Source: Costus lasius | Lineage: Eukaryota; Streptophyta; Magnoliopsida; Zingiberales; Costaceae | Direction: 5' to 3' | Assembly: GCA_027563935.2 (NCBI GenBank) | Contig: CM050450.1 | Span: 6,245,957 to 6,309,956 of the forward strand | DNA: 64,000 nt | Shown here: in pieces, positions 1 to 12,854 of the stretch | Position numbering within the stretch: position 1 is the first letter of the stretch | Layout: each line of letters begins with the position of its first letter | Notes under the pieces: model-generated | Databases searched by the model: none | The model's input: the letters and a program-made list of their open reading frames with translations, nothing else | Told to the model about the DNA's origin: nothing | Program-made: the position numbers and the translations under genes

Positions 1-100
1 GCTTGCCGATGGTGCCAATGGTGCCGATGCTCTCATCGACGGCGAGGACGCCCTTCCCCGAGCTGGCTATGTACTTTGCCGTTTGTATCTACTCCTCTAC
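1..100 (-). pseudogene. Fructose-bisphosphate aldolase fragment, with in-frame stop
   Basis: On the minus strand the window opens inside a stretch that reads AKYIASSGKGVLAVDESIG, followed by a duplicated GTI-GTI and then GK. This matches the conserved N-terminal block of class I aldolases (glycolysis or Calvin cycle), where the usual sequence has a single GTIGK after DES. Just upstream, in the same frame, an E-E-stop-I-Q run has TAG (bases 89-91) where the family has Leu. The stop and the six-base duplication suggest a decayed copy. A splice acceptor could lie near base 100. The rest of the gene lies outside the window, so a functional gene with an unusual exon boundary is not fully excluded. 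Confidence 0.55.
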
Positions 101-1868
101 ACGTAATCAAAGGTATAAAGCTTTACTTGCATACCATCCAAAGCTATGCTTTCACCTATGCATTGCAGGACCATCACATTGAGAAAATTTTTTAGTAAAA
201 TTAAAAAAGAATTAAAAAATATTTTTATCATAGTTACGATATATTTATATAATCTACTCACTCTATATTATCTAATAGTACTAATATTATTATGAATAGA
301 CTTATCGATGAGAAATTAATTTTAATTTTTTTAGCAAAAGTACTCTGTCAAGAAAATTTCTTCCCAAAACTCATATCTATGTTTTAAAAATAATAATAAT
401 AACAATAACCTAAAATGTTGAATGATTTACCTGCATACTTTCCAAACATAGTGATCTGGAATGTAGCAGAGTTGGGATGGCTCACAAAAGATTTTAGTAC
501 TTATAAGCTGCAGCAAGGCTGCAAGGGGATATTCCATCAGGGATCTGCCACCAGTAATCGACGCGTGTTCACTGGTCAACCCGGAGAACGTAATCGTCTT
601 TGGATAGGGAAATGGCTGGTAACGTTTGACGATGACGCGGGCCTATCCCTGGCCAATGGTTTTGAGTGGAGATATTCCATTAAAAATTCATGTTTATGCA
701 GTTCTCAGCATAACGCGATATCGAATGGATACGTGCAAAAAAGAAAGGAAAATTTTTTTGACAAGGTTTTTGTCTACGAATCTTTCGCAGAATTATATAC
801 ATAACTCATGTTTTAAGATTCGTAGATCCTAATAAATAGACAGCTATTCCTAGTCATAGGCCTCGTCTAAAAATTTTTCTGCAAAAACAAAGAGTTCAGT
901 GTTTGTAACATGAAACATGATCTGAAGTCCAGAAAAAGTGTGCCAGGTTTTGATGAAATCAATATCCAAGCGAAAATTTTTGCGCTCCTTATTCCCTACT
1001 GAAGTATCTGTTTAAGCTAAAAAGAAATGTGCATCCATTTTAAGTCAGATACTGAGCAGCTTCCTTTTCAAAAGAATACATAGCATCTTCTGTGCACTGC
1101 CATCTTATAGGACGGGAAGAAGGCGATGACAGTTGAAAATTTGCAGTCTGCAGGAACAAGGTATCCGTTTATCATTTCTTCATTAGTAGAACCATCTTTG
1201 TAGATTTAATCCATGTCCATGGCATGTGCCTCGCGTTGGCAAACTGAGAACAAGCACTAGTGTTAATGATTCTAAATAGTATCTACACGAGCCTGAGAGA
1301 AGTTATGGAGAGAGAAGTTTTCTGCTAATTTTACTCCTGACCGCAATTTCTTCCTCCAGTATGTTTATTTATAGACATGCATATCCTTTCATTCTCCTTT
1401 CATTCCTATCCTGGCTTTAATACCTTGGTGGCAGATGCCTTGAGGCCATTACGATTATGACCTGTAACCCTTGGTTCTTAGCCTCCTCCGAGACAATTCT
1501 CGTGTCAACAGAAATTACAACTTGAAAGGGTCATCTCATTCTGGCAACAGGAAAAGAGAAACCGCATGCGATCATTTGCAATACATTTGTTCGCTCCTCA
1601 AAAGCAATCTTTAGCATCTCTCGGTAAGTTCTTACTCTTGCAGTGATCTTTCAATATTTCAATCTGCATGTTTTTACTGAGTCATTTTACCATCTCATCG
1701 CCTTTGAAAAGGACTTCTCTTTGGATTGTGTTGCTCAGCTGAGTCTCGAAAAATAGAACTTGTTGGAGTTTTCCCCTGCAGCTAGCATCTACACTTGCTC
1801 AATGTGACAAGGGGATCCAAATCAATGACAAACATCATAAACTTATTCTTTGAGCAAAATCATCAAAC
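101..1868. other. Intergenic stretch, no supported gene
   Basis: This is AT-rich DNA between the aldolase remnant and the DUF868 gene. An open frame at 415-804 (+, 129 codons) resembles no family I recognise and has no clear exon partners. The final few hundred bases should hold the DUF868 promoter and leader, but I see no decisive TATA box. Confidence 0.5.
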
Positions 1869-2756
1869 ATGGAGTCTAGCACCGACATGCACGCAGAGGA
1901 AACTACCTGCAACAAGACATCACAGAGTTCAGCAATCTCCATATACCGGGCAAAAATTGGAGGCGTGTACAGAAATGTGACAGTAACCTGGAGTAAGAAT
2001 GTCATGAACCACACACTTTGTGTCTCCATTGAGAAAACCAACAATGACAGCAGCACCATAACATGCAAAGTGGACCTGAAGCCATGGTCATTCTGGAGCA
2101 AGCTGAAGGGATCAAAGACCCTTGATGTTGACTCTAAGCGTGTAGACATCTTTTGGAACTTCAGGTCGGCAAAATACTCCGATGGGCCCGAGCCAATGGA
2201 GAGCTACTTTGTCGCGCTTGCTTGTGATGCAGAGGTTGTCCTCTTGCTGGGCGATTTGAAGAAGAAGGCGTACAGGAAAACCAAGTCGAGGCCATCCTTG
2301 GAGGATGCCATGTTGCTGACCAAGAAGGAAAATGTCTTTGGAAAGAAATGCTTCGCCACAAGGATCAAGTTTGATGACAAAAATGATCACGACATTGTTG
2401 TGGTGAACTCCATCTCGGGGCACAAGGACCCAGAGATGTGGATCAGCATCGATGGCACAGTGTTGATGCACGTGAACAATCTCCAGTGGAAGTTTCGAGG
2501 CAACGACACATTATGGGTGGAGGAGGTGCCACTGCAGGTGTTCTGGGATGTGCACGACTGGTTATTCAGAGCTCCCGGCGTGGGGTATGCTTTATTCATC
2601 TTTAAGCCTGGAATGCCAGCCACTACAGCGGAGGACTATTACGACGATGAAGCCACAAGCTCTGATCACATCGACAATGAGAGTTCCTTGGCAAGAAGCA
2701 GTAGTGGTGAGCCTCCAGAGTTCTGCTTCTACCTATATGCTTGGAAGTTGGATTAG
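1869..2756 (+). CDS. DUF868 family protein, 295 aa, intronless
   Basis: This single uninterrupted frame has the conserved core of the plant DUF868 family. YRAKIGGVYRNVTVTWSKN lies near residues 26-44, FWNFRSAKY near 97, the LLLGDLKKKAYRKTKSRP block near 127-144, NLQWKFRGN near 199, and VFWDVHDWLF near 220 followed by LFIFKPG. The protein closes with the typical EFCFYLYAWKLD. Length and intronless structure agree with the family. The biochemical function of DUF868 proteins is not established. There is no signal peptide or membrane segment. An acidic, Ser-rich linker (about 250-280) precedes the C-terminal motif. The start at 1869 gives a family-like N-terminus, and an overlapping frame from 1795 is a shadow. 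No neighbouring gene suggests a role. Confidence 0.9.
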   Translation: MESSTDMHAEETTCNKTSQSSAISIYRAKIGGVYRNVTVTWSKNVMNHTLCVSIEKTNNDSSTITCKVDLKPWSFWSKLKGSKTLDVDSKRVDIFWNFRSAKYSDGPEPMESYFVALACDAEVVLLLGDLKKKAYRKTKSRPSLEDAMLLTKKENVFGKKCFATRIKFDDKNDHDIVVVNSISGHKDPEMWISIDGTVLMHVNNLQWKFRGNDTLWVEEVPLQVFWDVHDWLFRAPGVGYALFIFKPGMPATTAEDYYDDEATSSDHIDNESSLARSSSGEPPEFCFYLYAWKLD

Positions 2757-3149
2757 TCATCAGTGAGTATCAAATAATTCAAAGAGGAAGATTTCGATTA
2801 TGTTATATGAACCAGCAATTAGGATGAGGTTTTAGCTTTCCCTGGCAAACAGGATGCTATTGCCTGCAATATAAGCACTGCAATTGAACTAAATGGACTC
2901 AGTAATTACCTACATTAACATTGTTGTAATCTTCAGCACAAAATGCAGTTGCCAATTGAATAGGGATGCCCGGATAAGTTAATATTCTCTCTATTTTATG
3001 CTTGCTGTATACATTAAATTTTAGTATTACATGTAAGTTGCACGACAGTTGAATATAATGGAAAATAATTTTCGAAAAAAAACAACACAGAGAGGAGGAC
3101 AAATGAATCGTTCATCATACCACTTCTCTAGCATGTGAAAAGATGTGAA
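2757..3149. other. Intergenic, 3' flank of the DUF868 gene
   Basis: AT-rich sequence in which I see no coding or repeat structure. Confidence 0.4.
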
Positions 3150-3512
3150 ACAGTGAGAGTATGTCGAACCTTGTGCCAGTCCTTGCTATTTGCTTCACTG
3201 AGCTTCTGCACGAGATCTGCATATGTATTGTAGATGACATTGAAGACCAATGAGGAACACAATCCCTGCACTACTTAGACGAGTTATCCATGAAACTGAG
3301 CTCCTTCAGTTTGAGGAGGCACCCTGTCCACAAGTGCAGCTTCTGCCCAACACATGCTTGGGAATGCTCAGGTGTATAGGCAATTGGCTAAGCTCTGGAA
3401 GCGCATCTTCGCTTAGCTGAGGCCACAATAGACTCAAGGGATTGAAATTCGCAGCTGAATGAAGAATTTTAGGTGTTTCACATTGATAAGATTTTATGAT
3501 CAAAGACAACAC
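3150..3512 (-). pseudogene. NLR (RPM1-like) leucine-rich-repeat tail remnant
   Basis: Minus-strand frames read LWPQLSEDALPELSQLP, then HLSIPKHVLG. After a frame change near 3345 they read QKLHLWTGCLLKLKELS. This is the rhythm of the distal leucine-rich repeats of CC-NBS-LRR resistance proteins, especially monocot RPM1-like ones. Further on, a frame with YADLVQKLSEANSKDWHKV resembles the C-terminal end of such proteins. Frames are broken and no NB-ARC domain occurs in the window, so this is a decayed fragment. The family call is an inference from motif rhythm. Confidence 0.4.
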
Positions 3513-4570
3513 TTCTCAATTAAAGGACTGGAATGTGAAGTTTCAAAATTTAACACTTCTTTCTCAGCTTTTACTAACAAATACAAAAAGTGAAGGGTGC
3601 AGGATACATACTTGTAATCCTCATGTGTTCTGAGCTGTTGGATATCTCTTGATCGCTGTAAGATTTTCTTGCTTGCTTCCATTGATCTGGAACTTCATAA
3701 GTTATTATATTCAAATACACCTTAAAGAGCTCGTGAACTAGTACACGCGCCGAATTTATTAAAGCTGGACCTGAATGCTCGGTACAAGCATGGAAAGAAG
3801 CCTGCCCCAACTAAAATTGGACAACATATCCATGATTCAAATTTCGATGATGCACTTTAATCAAGCATTTAAGCAATTCAATAGTTAGAAATAAGTTAAA
3901 AAATTCAATATATAAGAATATAACAAAATTATAATATTAATATAACATATAAGCCATCTTTAAAGATTGAAAATAACCTCATAATATAATCACTAGCTAA
4001 AAATTTCAAATTCTACCTATCAAAGTGCTGTAAAAGTTATTTAATTTAGTAATAAATCAAACCTTATACTTGATAATGTTGTATCCCTATTTATATAAAA
4101 CAATAAATTTGATTATGTCTATTAATTCAATCATTTAATCAATATGATTTTGTAGATCAATGGACGATAATCATAATAATATATTGTCTATTCAATAGTA
4201 TCATTAAAGTAGAATAATAACCTAAATTTTATAATTAGTTACTAAAACAATCGCATGATATATGGTTTACTTGAATCAATAAAATTAAATCAATAGACAT
4301 GAATTTGGTATCTTATTCTACAGTTTTTAATGTGTGAGATTAATAGTAGGGAAGTCTTACAATTTGTCTACAGCACAGGCATGCACAACAAAATAATAAT
4401 AATAAAAAACTCCCGTGCCAGGGCACTTCCAATTATTAAATGTGAATTTTACAGGAACTTTCAGCATATGAGTGTGTTTAATCAGCGCAACGTTAAGATT
4501 GTATATAGCATCATTAACTACTGACCTAATCTTCTGAGCCACATCGCACAGATGTAAAGATCACAATACT
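3513..4570. other. Intergenic, AT-rich, no supported gene
   Basis: Very AT-rich DNA between the NLR remnant and the 3' end of VPS32. Only short chance frames occur. The part adjoining 4571 should contain the VPS32 3' UTR. Confidence 0.4.
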
Positions 4571-7500
4571 TCACTGCAATGCCATCTCAGCTTGCAGTGC
4601 TGCAAGTTCGTCTTCCTCAGCAGTATTTGTCGCGGGAGCAGACTTAGTCGATACTCTACGAGCAGGAACATGCACGGGAGCAGCAGGAGCAGCTGTAGCT
4701 GGGTGTAGAAGTTGTTCCTCCAACTCCACGCCCTCCAACTCTTCGAGTTCTGCTTCCAACTCATCCTGACAAAATAAGTTTGAATTATAAATCAAAAACA
4801 AGGAAAACAAGCAGTAGACTACTGAACAGGAAAGGAGGTATACATCATCGAAATCAGCTGCTGCCCCAATTGGTGTGGCTAATGCTTCCTGAATCTGTTT
4901 CATGTTCTCCGTCTGTTCATTGATCTCGTCCAGAGTCTTGTCAACATCATCGATATTACTACAAAGAAAGCAAGAACGATCAGAAGCATGTCTCATTTTG
5001 ATTGATATACGTTATACAGAATGCCATCAATAGTAATAAGTACTATGGTAGGAGGCAGAGAAAGCAGGTGAAGACCATTACATTATTCAGAGCCAGTAAA
5101 ATTAAATTTTGTCATACAAAAATGGAAGTATAGATGCAAAATAATGTATCTTTTATTAGATAGTCTAAGCACACAACACACTGCAAAAGATATAGAGCAT
5201 ATTTGTCTAGCAGTATCAGGAATATATTTTAAATCACAAATATTGTGCAATAGAAGTCTTTATCTACGCACACTGATTTTTGTATAGCCTTCATGGCTGC
5301 TGCTCCTGTTTTCAATGCGTCAACAGTCTCCGTAGTAGCTTTTGCACCTTCCAAAATTATTATCTGAAGTTTCATGATTGATAAATAGTCAGAAAATGGT
5401 CGTAGCGTTCATAGAATTAAATTCACAAGTATATACTGGAAAGTTAGTAGCTTTCCGCTATATCAAAACCTGATCATGAATTCTCAACTGAAAGTTTCCA
5501 AGCTGCTCAGCTTGTTGCTCATAAAGTCTCTTCTTCTTTAAGCATTGTATAGCAGCTAATGCAGATGAAAGTAAAAAATCTCAGCATTCCACAGTTAAAA
5601 CGTAGTAAACAAACATTGAATACCCAGGCCATACAGACTGTATTTAAGCACATTTAGTTTTCTCAATGCCGGTGCATGGAAATATATTTTGGAAATATTA
5701 GAAATAATGTCATACACTGGTTGCCAGAAGGATATATTAAAAGAAATAAGGCGCTGCTGAGGTAACGTCAGAAAACATACGATTAACTTTTTGAAAGTAA
5801 AACAAGCTTGACACAAGGTTGTAGAATTACTGACTACCAAGCCTATAGTAATAGACTAATCACTAATATCATGCATATTATTGATTAAAGCTACAAAAAA
5901 TGAAGAATGGATTGCTGAAATCAAGATACAACAAAATAATCAAGATAATCAAGTACCACAAAGCAGAACCTCCAAAAATATGATATTGAAAAGTTAATCC
6001 ACTAGTAAAAAAGAAGCAATCAAATCCACATAGAATTGGCAATGTCACGAATAACCATATCGATAGAATCTGTGAGGTGAATAGGCCCATGTATTATGAT
6101 ATCTTAGGACAATTCTTGGCTAATTTTGGCAGGAAAATGGAGATAATTGCGTTAGCAATCAAGTATAGATTATAAACTCCATTGCTCCGTATGCTAGCAA
6201 GTCACAAAATAAAGTTTGTCTAGTTTTCCTAAAAATATTGTTAATCCATGAAAAATTATTTAAAAGACGAGTTTGACATAGGGAAATGAATTCAATAATT
6301 GTCATAGTAAAATGAATGGAAATGTGTGATTCGACAATAGTGCTACATTCTTGACTTAATCTAGAAATCTCCTTTGTTTCTCAGTCCTTAGTAGCTTATT
6401 ATGAAACCATGTTTGAAGAAGTAAATTCCTCATATGTATTCAAATTCCGAAGTAGAGTAGTATGTCAATGTAAAAAAGTTTCAATTTTCCAATGACACAC
6501 ATAGACAAAATTTATAATACGTGGAAACCAGATAAAAAGAAGTAAAAAAGCACACAAGGCAATGAATAGAATTTCAGCAGTAAGATGCAAACATGAGTAA
6601 ATACTTCTGCATTTCAGGGAGTAGTCAAATGAACAATGTGTATAAGAACATTTAAACATTACGAAAAATGATACTAATTGAACTGACAGGTTTAATACAT
6701 TAATGGGGTAGAGATAGGGATGGGCCTGAAACTTGAAAAACCTGACACAACACAGATTTGGGCATGACTATATCAAAGAGTGAAATCCTGAAGGAAATGG
6801 TTGGTATCATTGAATTTGATAGAGGTACTATAGTGGTTATGGGTCATCGCTAGAGGATGGGATATATCTATGAGAGAAATCTAGGGTTCATTGGGAAAGC
6901 GAGAAAAAAAATGAGGGGTAGCAACGAGAAGAGAAAGAAGGGGGGAAAAAGAGATGAGCTTGGGAAAGGGAAATTATGGCTTTGATGGCAATGAATCTAC
7001 AAGTGGAAGGGGAGAACGGAAGAAAGACAAATGGGGAGAAGAAAAGGAACCGAAACAAGGGGAAGGGGTGGCAAGACTGGATGGGCGATAATGAAGAAGG
7101 TTCAATTCATTAATAGGACAGAAAGTAACATCGCATGTATACAATAAGAGTAGACCTGATATATAAGACGAGAACCCAATAAGAAAAACTACTTGAAATG
7201 TCATCTACTAGTATTCATATTGGAACTATTATTTCTCAAAAATCAGTTTGTTGTATTGGCTAAGGATTTATGATAATCCTCACTCGTACAGATCAACAAG
7301 TACTTATCAGACAGATTGACAAATAATTGATTGGTTACTCATAGGAGTAGTCAAATAAACAATGTGTAAGAACCTTAGCACACATTTAAAATGGTTCTCG
7401 CGTTGGTGCAATTATCTCTGATACATCAATTTGTTGTATTGGATATGGATTTATGATAGTATACACTCCTTGCAGCTTCACTTCATGGATAAGTATATTA

Positions 7501-8102
7501 ACAAAATTCATGCAAATCGATGAAGTTAGCAGAAAGCACCACACTGAAAACCTCTACAAGCAGATCATAAATCTTTACCTCTCTTATTTTTTGTTCTCGT
7601 GAACTCTTTAGCCTTTTCAATCTCGGCATCAACCTTCTTCTGGAGAACTTTCTCCTTTTTCTCAAGCGTTTCTAGTGTCTAAAAAACGAAGAGCAAAAAT
7701 TTAGAAATAAATCATGCATTGCAACTGTGACAATGATAAGCAGCCGTATTCCTTATTATTTGTCTAAAGCAATCAAATGGCATGAAAATCAATATCGTCT
7801 CACAATTAAATAGACCACCGTATTTAGCAAAGCATAAAGCTAATGCATGAAGTTCAATTGTTCTCTTTCCCAAGAACTACAAGCCCATGCTTTAACCAAA
7901 TTGTAATTGGGAAGATATAATCATCTAAATAGGTCTAACTTCACGATCCAGTCAACCCTAAGAATCTTCAATCAAGGTCGAATCTTGACAGGTAGTCAAG
8001 AATCATCAAACAGAAAGAAGATTTGCGTACCTCACTTAATTTCTCGATAGTGGCCAGGGCGTTTGTTTGCTCCTTGGGTTTCCCTAAAAGCCTACTAAAC
8101 AT
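4571..8102 (-). CDS. VPS32: ESCRT-III subunit VPS32/SNF7 (CHMP4 type), 219 aa
   Basis: Six coding exons, in transcription order: 8031-8102, 7579-7678, 5470-5555, 5272-5363, 4844-4958 and 4571-4765. All introns are GT-AG and the phases join to 660 nt. The product starts MFSRLLGKPKEQTNALATI, has the basic helical hairpin (KNKRAAIQCLKKKRLYEQQ), then LEGAKATTETVDALKTGAA and NIDDVDKTLDEINEQ. It ends with acidic ELEAELEELEG and the MIM-like tail EDELAALQAEMALQ. SNF7 proteins polymerise on endosomes and drive membrane scission in multivesicular-body sorting, and the C-terminal helix recruits the VPS4 ATPase. Length equals the plant family norm. Introns 2 and 4-5 hold only AT-rich sequence. A 5'-UTR intron lies upstream (see 8134-8353). 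Confidence 0.95.
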
Positions 8103-8133
8103 CTTCGCCCGCCTTTTTTTTCACACAAATTCC

Positions 8134-8353
8134 CTGCAAACCCAAACAAAACTTAAGCCACGAATCCTCAGATCAAAATCCCAAATGCTAGCTGAAAAGA
8201 AAAGGCTACAAAATTGCTCTGTTATCCATCACTGACGTGTACACAAGATATCTTCGCATCCAAGAAATCTAAATCGAAGTAACAACCAAAGTAGAAGCTA
8301 AAAGCAAATGCTCACTTGATAGATCGTTATAGAGTATTCGAGATCGAACTTAC
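8134..8353 (-). other. Intron in the 5' UTR of VPS32
   Basis: The minus strand shows a strong donor (GGTG|GTAAGTTCG, ending at 8353) and an acceptor (TTTGCAG|GGA at 8134-8137) about 30 nt upstream of the VPS32 start codon. A leader intron is common in plant housekeeping genes and often raises expression. The call rests on splice signals only. Confidence 0.65.
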
Positions 8354-8402
8354 CACCAAAGGAAAAGCGAAACGATCGATCGGCCTTCGAAGTTCAAGCT
8401 TC

Positions 8403-9063
8403 TATGAAGGGCGATCGGAAGTGGGGTAGATTGTCACTACACGCGAAAATATCGCCGTGACGAGCAAAACTGGCGTGAGCCAAGCAAAAAGCTGTACAGA
8501 TGAATACGCTGAAGCTGAGCTCGTGGGTCATGAGGTGGGACTACTAGCGGCCAGTCAATCTACTCGACAATTTTAAGGTTTAAAATATCGATACTAGGAA
8601 TATGGAGTTTTACATTTCAGTCCCTTTCTATTTGTGTCTTTTTTTCTTATTAGACCTCTCAATTTCTAGAATTAGTATCGGAATTCTTGACTTATCCTAA
8701 TTGCTAAATGTCTAATATTATTTTGTGCACCGTTTGGAAATAATTTGTTCAATTGATGAATTGAATTAATTACCAACGATAGTGAAGAATCAGTAGCCAA
8801 TTTGGATTCTTCATTTAGGTAAGTCGAACATTTTAGCTTTTGCTGGCACTTGAAGCTGTGGCAAATAGCAGATTAAACAAAAAAAAAACAAATGTGGATG
8901 GAGCTTCAGTGTGTTTATATTCCTTGATTTGGAGCCGTTTAACGTTATTTTCCACATTTATTTTCCACATTGACAATCTTCATCTTCGACACAAACAAAT
9001 GCCGTAGAAAAAAAAAAAACTAGTGTTATAGATGTAATCAATACAGCTAAACTGGTAAGAGGA
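8403..9063. other. Intergenic region between VPS32 and YL1
   Basis: About 660 bp separates the 5' end of VPS32 from the stop codon of YL1, both on the minus strand. It should contain the VPS32 promoter and the YL1 3' UTR. I see no repeat or further gene. Confidence 0.4.
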
Positions 9064-10454
9064 TCAATATCTTCTTTTGTTGTTCCTGTAAGGCCCTTCG
9101 CTTTCTTGATCCTTCAACAGGCCTAAGAAGGCAAGCAAGCCAAAGAAGAAGAAACCGCCGGACCAATGGCCACCTCCTCCTCCACCACCACCCCCGCCGC
9201 CGTCGTCATCACGCGGAGGGAACCCTGTTCCTCCGTCATCAAGTTCAGGTGATTTTTCCTTCCCTGTAAAAGAGATTACATGTAATTCTGCGTTTGATGT
9301 ATCCATCAGCAATTTTAGCCTTGACAATAGCAACCATCATTATCTTCGAGCATTACCCTTGATTGGAGCAATTGTAATTGTTGATGATTCGCGGGTGACT
9401 GTCTGAGTTTGCTCCGCTGCACATTTGGCGCGCTAAGGAAAAAAAACACAGGCCATCATTTTCACCTCTATGATGAAGGGGAAAAATGTAAATTCATGGG
9501 TCTGTTCAACCAATATATAATTGGAGCGAACTCCATAAAAAATGACCAAGAGCTAACAGAAGCATTGAATCGAAAGCTTGAGAGAGGACAGGTAATCCGC
9601 TATATTAATTCGGCAAAATCACCAAACCCACACACTGATATAGTAGAGGAAACCTGGCTACTTATATGGACTTCTACACAAGAAAATTCATCAGGATCAC
9701 AAACCATTTTATGTACTTATCCATTTTAATCAACTTCTATTACAGTACTTTATAAATTTTAAGAACTAGTAAATGTTAATAACGGAATAATCTAAAGTCT
9801 ATCGTACTTCTATGACAATGACACAGAAAAAAATAGTGGTTATAGGATGTTTTACAGATTTTGATCATAATGAAATCATACTGTCAGATAACATTTTAGG
9901 CATATCAAAGAAATATATATGCAGATAATACATCTTGACAAATTACTAACTACAAATGTTCAGAAAAAGTATGCAATAACCCTTGAGCACTGAAAGAATA
10001 TTATGGCTAAGATAGTATGAAAAAAACATCCAACCTACTCTACACCAATAACACACAAATTTTTCTTGACTTGGAGCATGCATTGCCTTGCGCCATCAAT
10101 CAGAAAGTTAGCTGAATATTACAGTATGCAAAAATAGTAGTATGGAACAGAAAGATGGACAAGTCATGGTGTACAATTGAAACTGGGTGGAATAAAGAAA
10201 CCGATGATTTAGCTTACTTCTAGCTTGCACATACTGGCAGCTAAAAATCCAAGAAACCATATCACACACATCGACATGGTCTTCAGAATTTACAAGTTAC
10301 GTACCAAGGCTGCAGTACATATAACTGCACTGGAGAAGTGTTGGTGCCGAGATGCCAATCTAATTGTTGTATTTGGAAATGGATGGCATTTGGTGATGGG
10401 CAATGACAGACTAGAAATTGGGTGGACCCTTCGAGCTGGTGCCCCTGCAGCCAT
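9064..10454 (-). CDS. YL1: YELLOW LEAF 1-like chloroplast protein, 141 aa
   Basis: Three exons, in transcription order: 10305-10454, 9357-9432 and 9064-9263. The sum is 426 nt with consistent phase and GT-AG introns. Residues 1-50 (MAAGAPARRVHPISSLSLP onward) form a Ser/Thr/Arg-rich plastid transit peptide. Next come AEQTQTVTRESSTITIAPIKG and EKSPELDDGGTGFPPRDDD, a run of eleven glycines, and a hydrophobic stretch HWSGGFFFFGLLAFLGLL that could span a membrane. The tail is KDQESEGPYRNNKRRY. This pattern matches the plant YELLOW LEAF 1 family; in rice, YL1 is needed for chloroplast development and ATP-synthase biogenesis. The protein is small, which is usual for the family. A frame on the opposite strand at 9409-9729 is a shadow. 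Confidence 0.88.
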
Positions 10455-11998
10455 GACAAATAGTTTTGCTTATTTATCTGAGTAATGTAAAGTGTAATAG
10501 GCAAAATTAGGTAGAAGGTAACTGAGTTCGAAGGTAGTGACATAAAATGCTAGAAAAGGGTTCCCAATTTTTAACTACTTGTGAAGTCCAGGGGCATCAT
10601 TGCTCTTGATGAGTTCACTGAGCAACTCTTGGTTGATTCTACACAAGATGTGTTATTCTGGATGCCAATTCTAGCCAATTGTATAATTGTGTTTAGGATA
10701 CTCAAACCAGTGGCGTTTTGATTTGCAAGCTACAACGTTCATCTATTAGCTGCTGTTTTTCAATTGTCGAGCATTTTGCATGACTGACAAAATAATAAGA
10801 TCACAATTAAAATAATCTCAAGGACGGTATCTTCTCCACCTCAAATTGCACAAGAGAATGTTAGGAGTGTTGTTCCTAGTGCAAGTTTATTTTTGGAATT
10901 CCTCTTCCCCTAGGAGCTAGGACAAAACCTATATAACTCATTCTTTCATGCTTTACACTTAATTAGACAAATTCATCACAATTATAACTATCTTTTGGCT
11001 TGAAGAAATACACTAGTATTCTTTCTTTCTGGCAACAATAATTCCAGCAATCAATTCAATATCTTCATCTGTGCTAGATTAGCTTTTTTTCTACTAGCAA
11101 TATCTGTCGTCATATTTTGATTAAAAAAGAATGATGATTTTTGCGCATCCTACAAACATTTTAAAACAAAGTGACACTCCAGTTTCACATTACACTACAT
11201 GTCTCCACCGTAAATATTCAAATCTGCAGCATGTGCAACAGATCATTCCTTTTATTGATAAAAATCTCACAAGGCCTCCAAAACATTTCGTCTTTGGTAT
11301 TTATTGTCAAAACATTTCATCTATACCATCAACACCACCTATAGTATGCCCCGTACATTTATTATATTTATCCTTTTCACAGACATGCTTAGCAATAATA
11401 ATTGGAAATAATTCAACACTAGCACTTGAGTATAGCTACAGTGATCAAGAACGCATTTCATATGTTCATTTCCCCATATCCTACATCAACAAACTGACAT
11501 TTAATAATAAATCACAATATAATTATAGATCATATAATCTTGATTTTCACATTTGCATCATAAGTTTCCTAAATAAGAACAGTGCACGATTCTTATGCTC
11601 TTTAAACAATGCAATAAATTTGGTTAAACAAGTAATAAGAGCTCTGTTGTTGTTTACTGACAGAATATCAAAATGTTTTGCATAAATACTAGCAAAGGGA
11701 CTTGGAAGTCAAACAACTTCTGTAATTCCAACTTTTTATTGAGATCATTGTCCCTCACGCCTAAACACCAGGAACTCTCCGTAATTTTTTTTTATAGAAC
11801 ATCATCATGATCGTTATTGACTCGAAACTAAATATAGATGTCATTCAGAAATATTGCTGAATTAACATTACTTCTTTATCGGAGCACCCTGAACTTTACT
11901 ATAATTATATGACACAAATAACACCTTAGATCCTTCATTTCCTACTTAAATTTAGGTGACATGCACAATATGCACAAATAAGTTTCCCAAATTAGCTT
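10455..11998. other. Intergenic, includes one unrecognised long frame
   Basis: This is the YL1 promoter side and the left flank of the composite retrotransposon. An open frame of 184 codons (11131-11685, +) is long for such AT-rich DNA. It has no family motif, a composition like translated noncoding DNA (rich in I, N, S, Y), and no exon partners I can see. I do not call it a gene. Confidence 0.4.
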
Positions 11999-12854
11999 AC
12001 ACCTGTTGGGATCAGCCTCAGCTCTGATACCACTTGTTGGGAGAGATGAATGCAAAAACTCCTTGTTGCTAGATTTAAAACCAAATGAACTACCGGCAAT
12101 ATATCTCAGTAAAACTCAGAAATGGCAACGGAATAAAATACCAAACAACCAGACAAGGAACACCAGGGATTTTTACACGGAAAACCTCCCCAACTTGAGG
12201 AGGAAAAACCACGGGACCTAAGTTCGCTTAAACCTTTCACTAAATCAATTAATGAGTATTACAAATCTTCCTAGAACATCTAAGAGCATAACCACATCAT
12301 CAAGTATAAACTTGGATAACAGAGAACCATCAACATAAAGTTGGAAGTAGATGCAGGAGAGGAGAAAAGTTCAGAAATCACCAAGATAATAGTCTCGATT
12401 CTAGGCTAACTGTGAGAAACTGAGACCCCAGTTCGACGATCCGACCGTTCAGACTGTAGAGCACTGAGTCACGAACCTTCTCCTAAAATTTCAGCTCGAT
12501 CCAACGATGAACTTCTTGCCGGCGGCCAATATACGCAGGCTGCCCTAAGTTCACAGCTTCCCCTGAACTTTCTCCTCTCTGCCTTTTTCTTCACGTTAAG
12601 TGGCTCTAACCTTGTGGCGCTCTTCTGCTCTCTTGGCTTGCGCACACCTCTCACTTCTCCACAGTGGAATATATATGCATGCCAATTAGAAAACCCTAAT
12701 GACACGCCAATTAGAAAACCCTAATGACAGCAATACGTGTTGAGGTGTCACTTATCCATTCACGATAGTGTGCTACAATCCACGTTAGCTGTATCCACCA
12801 TAAGTGTGTAGCAATCCACCATAAGTGTACAGCAATCCACATTAGTGTGTCCAC

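Noticed and set aside
415..804. 129-codon plus-strand frame near the left edge
   Set aside because: No recognisable family and no coding signature on either strand beyond its length.
9409..9729. 106-codon plus-strand frame
   Set aside because: It lies opposite YL1 exon 2 and intron 1 and has no family similarity.
11131..11685. 184-codon plus-strand frame
   Set aside because: Composition resembles random AT-rich translation. No motif, no exon partner, no promoter cue.
12004..12060. tRNA gene suggested by GCTCTGATACCA
   Set aside because: The 12-mer is the retroelement primer-site sequence on the other strand. There is no cloverleaf or A/B box.
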